Assembly (NCBI GenBank): GCA_964645775.1
Contig: CAZYBU010000039.1
Span: forward strand, 1-30,308
DNA: 30,308 nucleotides
Origin: CAZYBU01 sp964645775
Lineage (GTDB): Bacteria > Spirochaetota > UBA4802 > UBA5550
Direction of reading: 5' to 3'
Below the pieces are notes generated by a model. The model was not told the DNA's origin. It did no database searches and saw only the letters and a list, made by a program, of their open reading frames with translations. This document shows, piece after piece, positions 29,859 through 30,308 of the stretch; the stretch's first letter is position 1; the number at the start of each line of letters is the position of its first letter. Made by a program: the position numbers and the translations under genes.

Positions 29859-30308
29859 TCACCTGGAATAGATGATGATGTCCCCGTCCCGGTCAATTTT
29901 TTGATAGAGTCTCTTTACCTTTTCCGAATGTCCTGAGGAGCCCCGGTAGAACTTCATGACCCGGTTTACGTACCGGATGGTCGATTGTATGGGAGGAATC
30001 CGTTTTCTCTTCGCTACCCGGCCCAGGCCGGCGTGGTAGGCGGCGAGGGCCAGGGGCACGTCTCCCCGGAAGTATCGTAACAGCCATGCCAGGTGTTTGA
30101 TGCCGGCGCGCAGGTTCTCTTCCGGATCAAGGGGGTCCGTGACGTCATACATGTCGGCCGTTGCCTGCATGAGCTGCATCAGTCCCATGGCCCCGGAGAC
30201 TGAAACCGCGTCGGGCTGAAAAGCGGACTCCACCTGGATCACGCAGCGTACCAGGCAGGGGTCGATCTTCTCTTCCCGGGAATACCGGTCGATAAGGGTA
30301 TCCCAGGG
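29859..30308 (-). CDS. lytic transglycosylase (SLT domain), 5' part outside window
   Basis: The open frame runs off the right edge: upstream codons give DTLIDRYSREEKIDPCLVRC, which is the normal lead-in to the SLT fold. The catalytic glutamate is in VIQVESAF, followed by the SLT signature SGAMGLMQLM and, later, LAAYHAGLGRV and TIRYVNRVM. The enzyme cleaves peptidoglycan between MurNAc and GlcNAc. The signal peptide or any other N-terminal domain is not visible. It precedes the SH3 lipoprotein on the same strand with a gap of about 150 bases. Confidence 0.9.
   Translation of the reverse strand, partial: PWDTLIDRYSREEKIDPCLVRCVIQVESAFQPDAVSVSGAMGLMQLMQATADMYDVTDPLDPEENLRAGIKHLAWLLRYFRGDVPLALAAYHAGLGRVAKRKRIPPIQSTIRYVNRVMKFYRGSSGHSEKVKRLYQKIDRDGDIIIYSR

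Overview
The window reads as chromosomal DNA of a flagellated, diderm bacterium. My best guess is a member of the Spirochaetota, possibly near the Leptospirales. The reasons are a divergent FliG, a secreted helical protein resembling the Leptospira flagellar-coiling protein FcpA, several lipoproteins, a beta-barrel-like outer-membrane protein and a lytic transglycosylase. This placement is inference: there is no rRNA or other decisive marker in the window.

Layout. (1) Bases 1 to about 3690 are an AT-rich accessory island. It holds an orphan Rhs C-terminal tip with a likely lipoprotein immunity partner, then three type II toxin-antitoxin modules: hicAB, a higBA-like pair and vapB with a truncated vapC. 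Three structured sites in the island have the geometry of integron attC sites (AAC ... GTT ends, an outer stem, inner hairpins). It therefore looks like part of a gene-cassette array whose integrase lies outside the window. The right end breaks off inside vapC and abuts the 3' remnant of a nitroreductase gene. (2) Bases 3939-9948, all on the minus strand, carry ilvB-ilvN-ilvC (branched-chain amino acids), a polytopic membrane protein of unknown function, and metV-metF (methylene-THF reductase). (3) Bases 10202-12017, plus strand, hold a winged-helix-like protein of unknown role and a putative outer-membrane barrel protein. (4) Bases 12030-14781, minus strand, hold a dnaC-like ATPase, folK, panB and a thioredoxin-fold lipoprotein. 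(5) Bases 15043-18444, plus strand, hold the FcpA-like protein, a DUF3352-like protein and a radical SAM protein with a C-terminal winged helix. (6) A solo GHKL ATPase on the minus strand faces away from an rnfB-fliG-metallophosphoesterase operon on the plus strand. (7) Bases 22589-28053, minus strand, form a complete sucrose module: fructokinase, a fused sucrose-phosphate synthase/phosphatase, and sucrose synthase. (8) The right end has a single-domain response regulator, an SH3 lipoprotein and a partial lytic transglycosylase.

How the genes work together. IlvB/N/C make 2-oxoisovalerate precursors, and PanB uses 2-oxoisovalerate and methylene-THF. FolK feeds folate and MetV/MetF reduce methylene-THF, so C1 and branched-chain/pantothenate metabolism are close neighbours here. 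The sucrose operon can both make sucrose (SPS/SPP) and cleave it (sucrose synthase plus fructokinase), as expected for sucrose used as a compatible solute or carbon store. Strong stem-loops occur after ilvC, in the ilvB leader, and in the long leader of the FcpA-like gene. No tRNA, rRNA or CRISPR array was seen.
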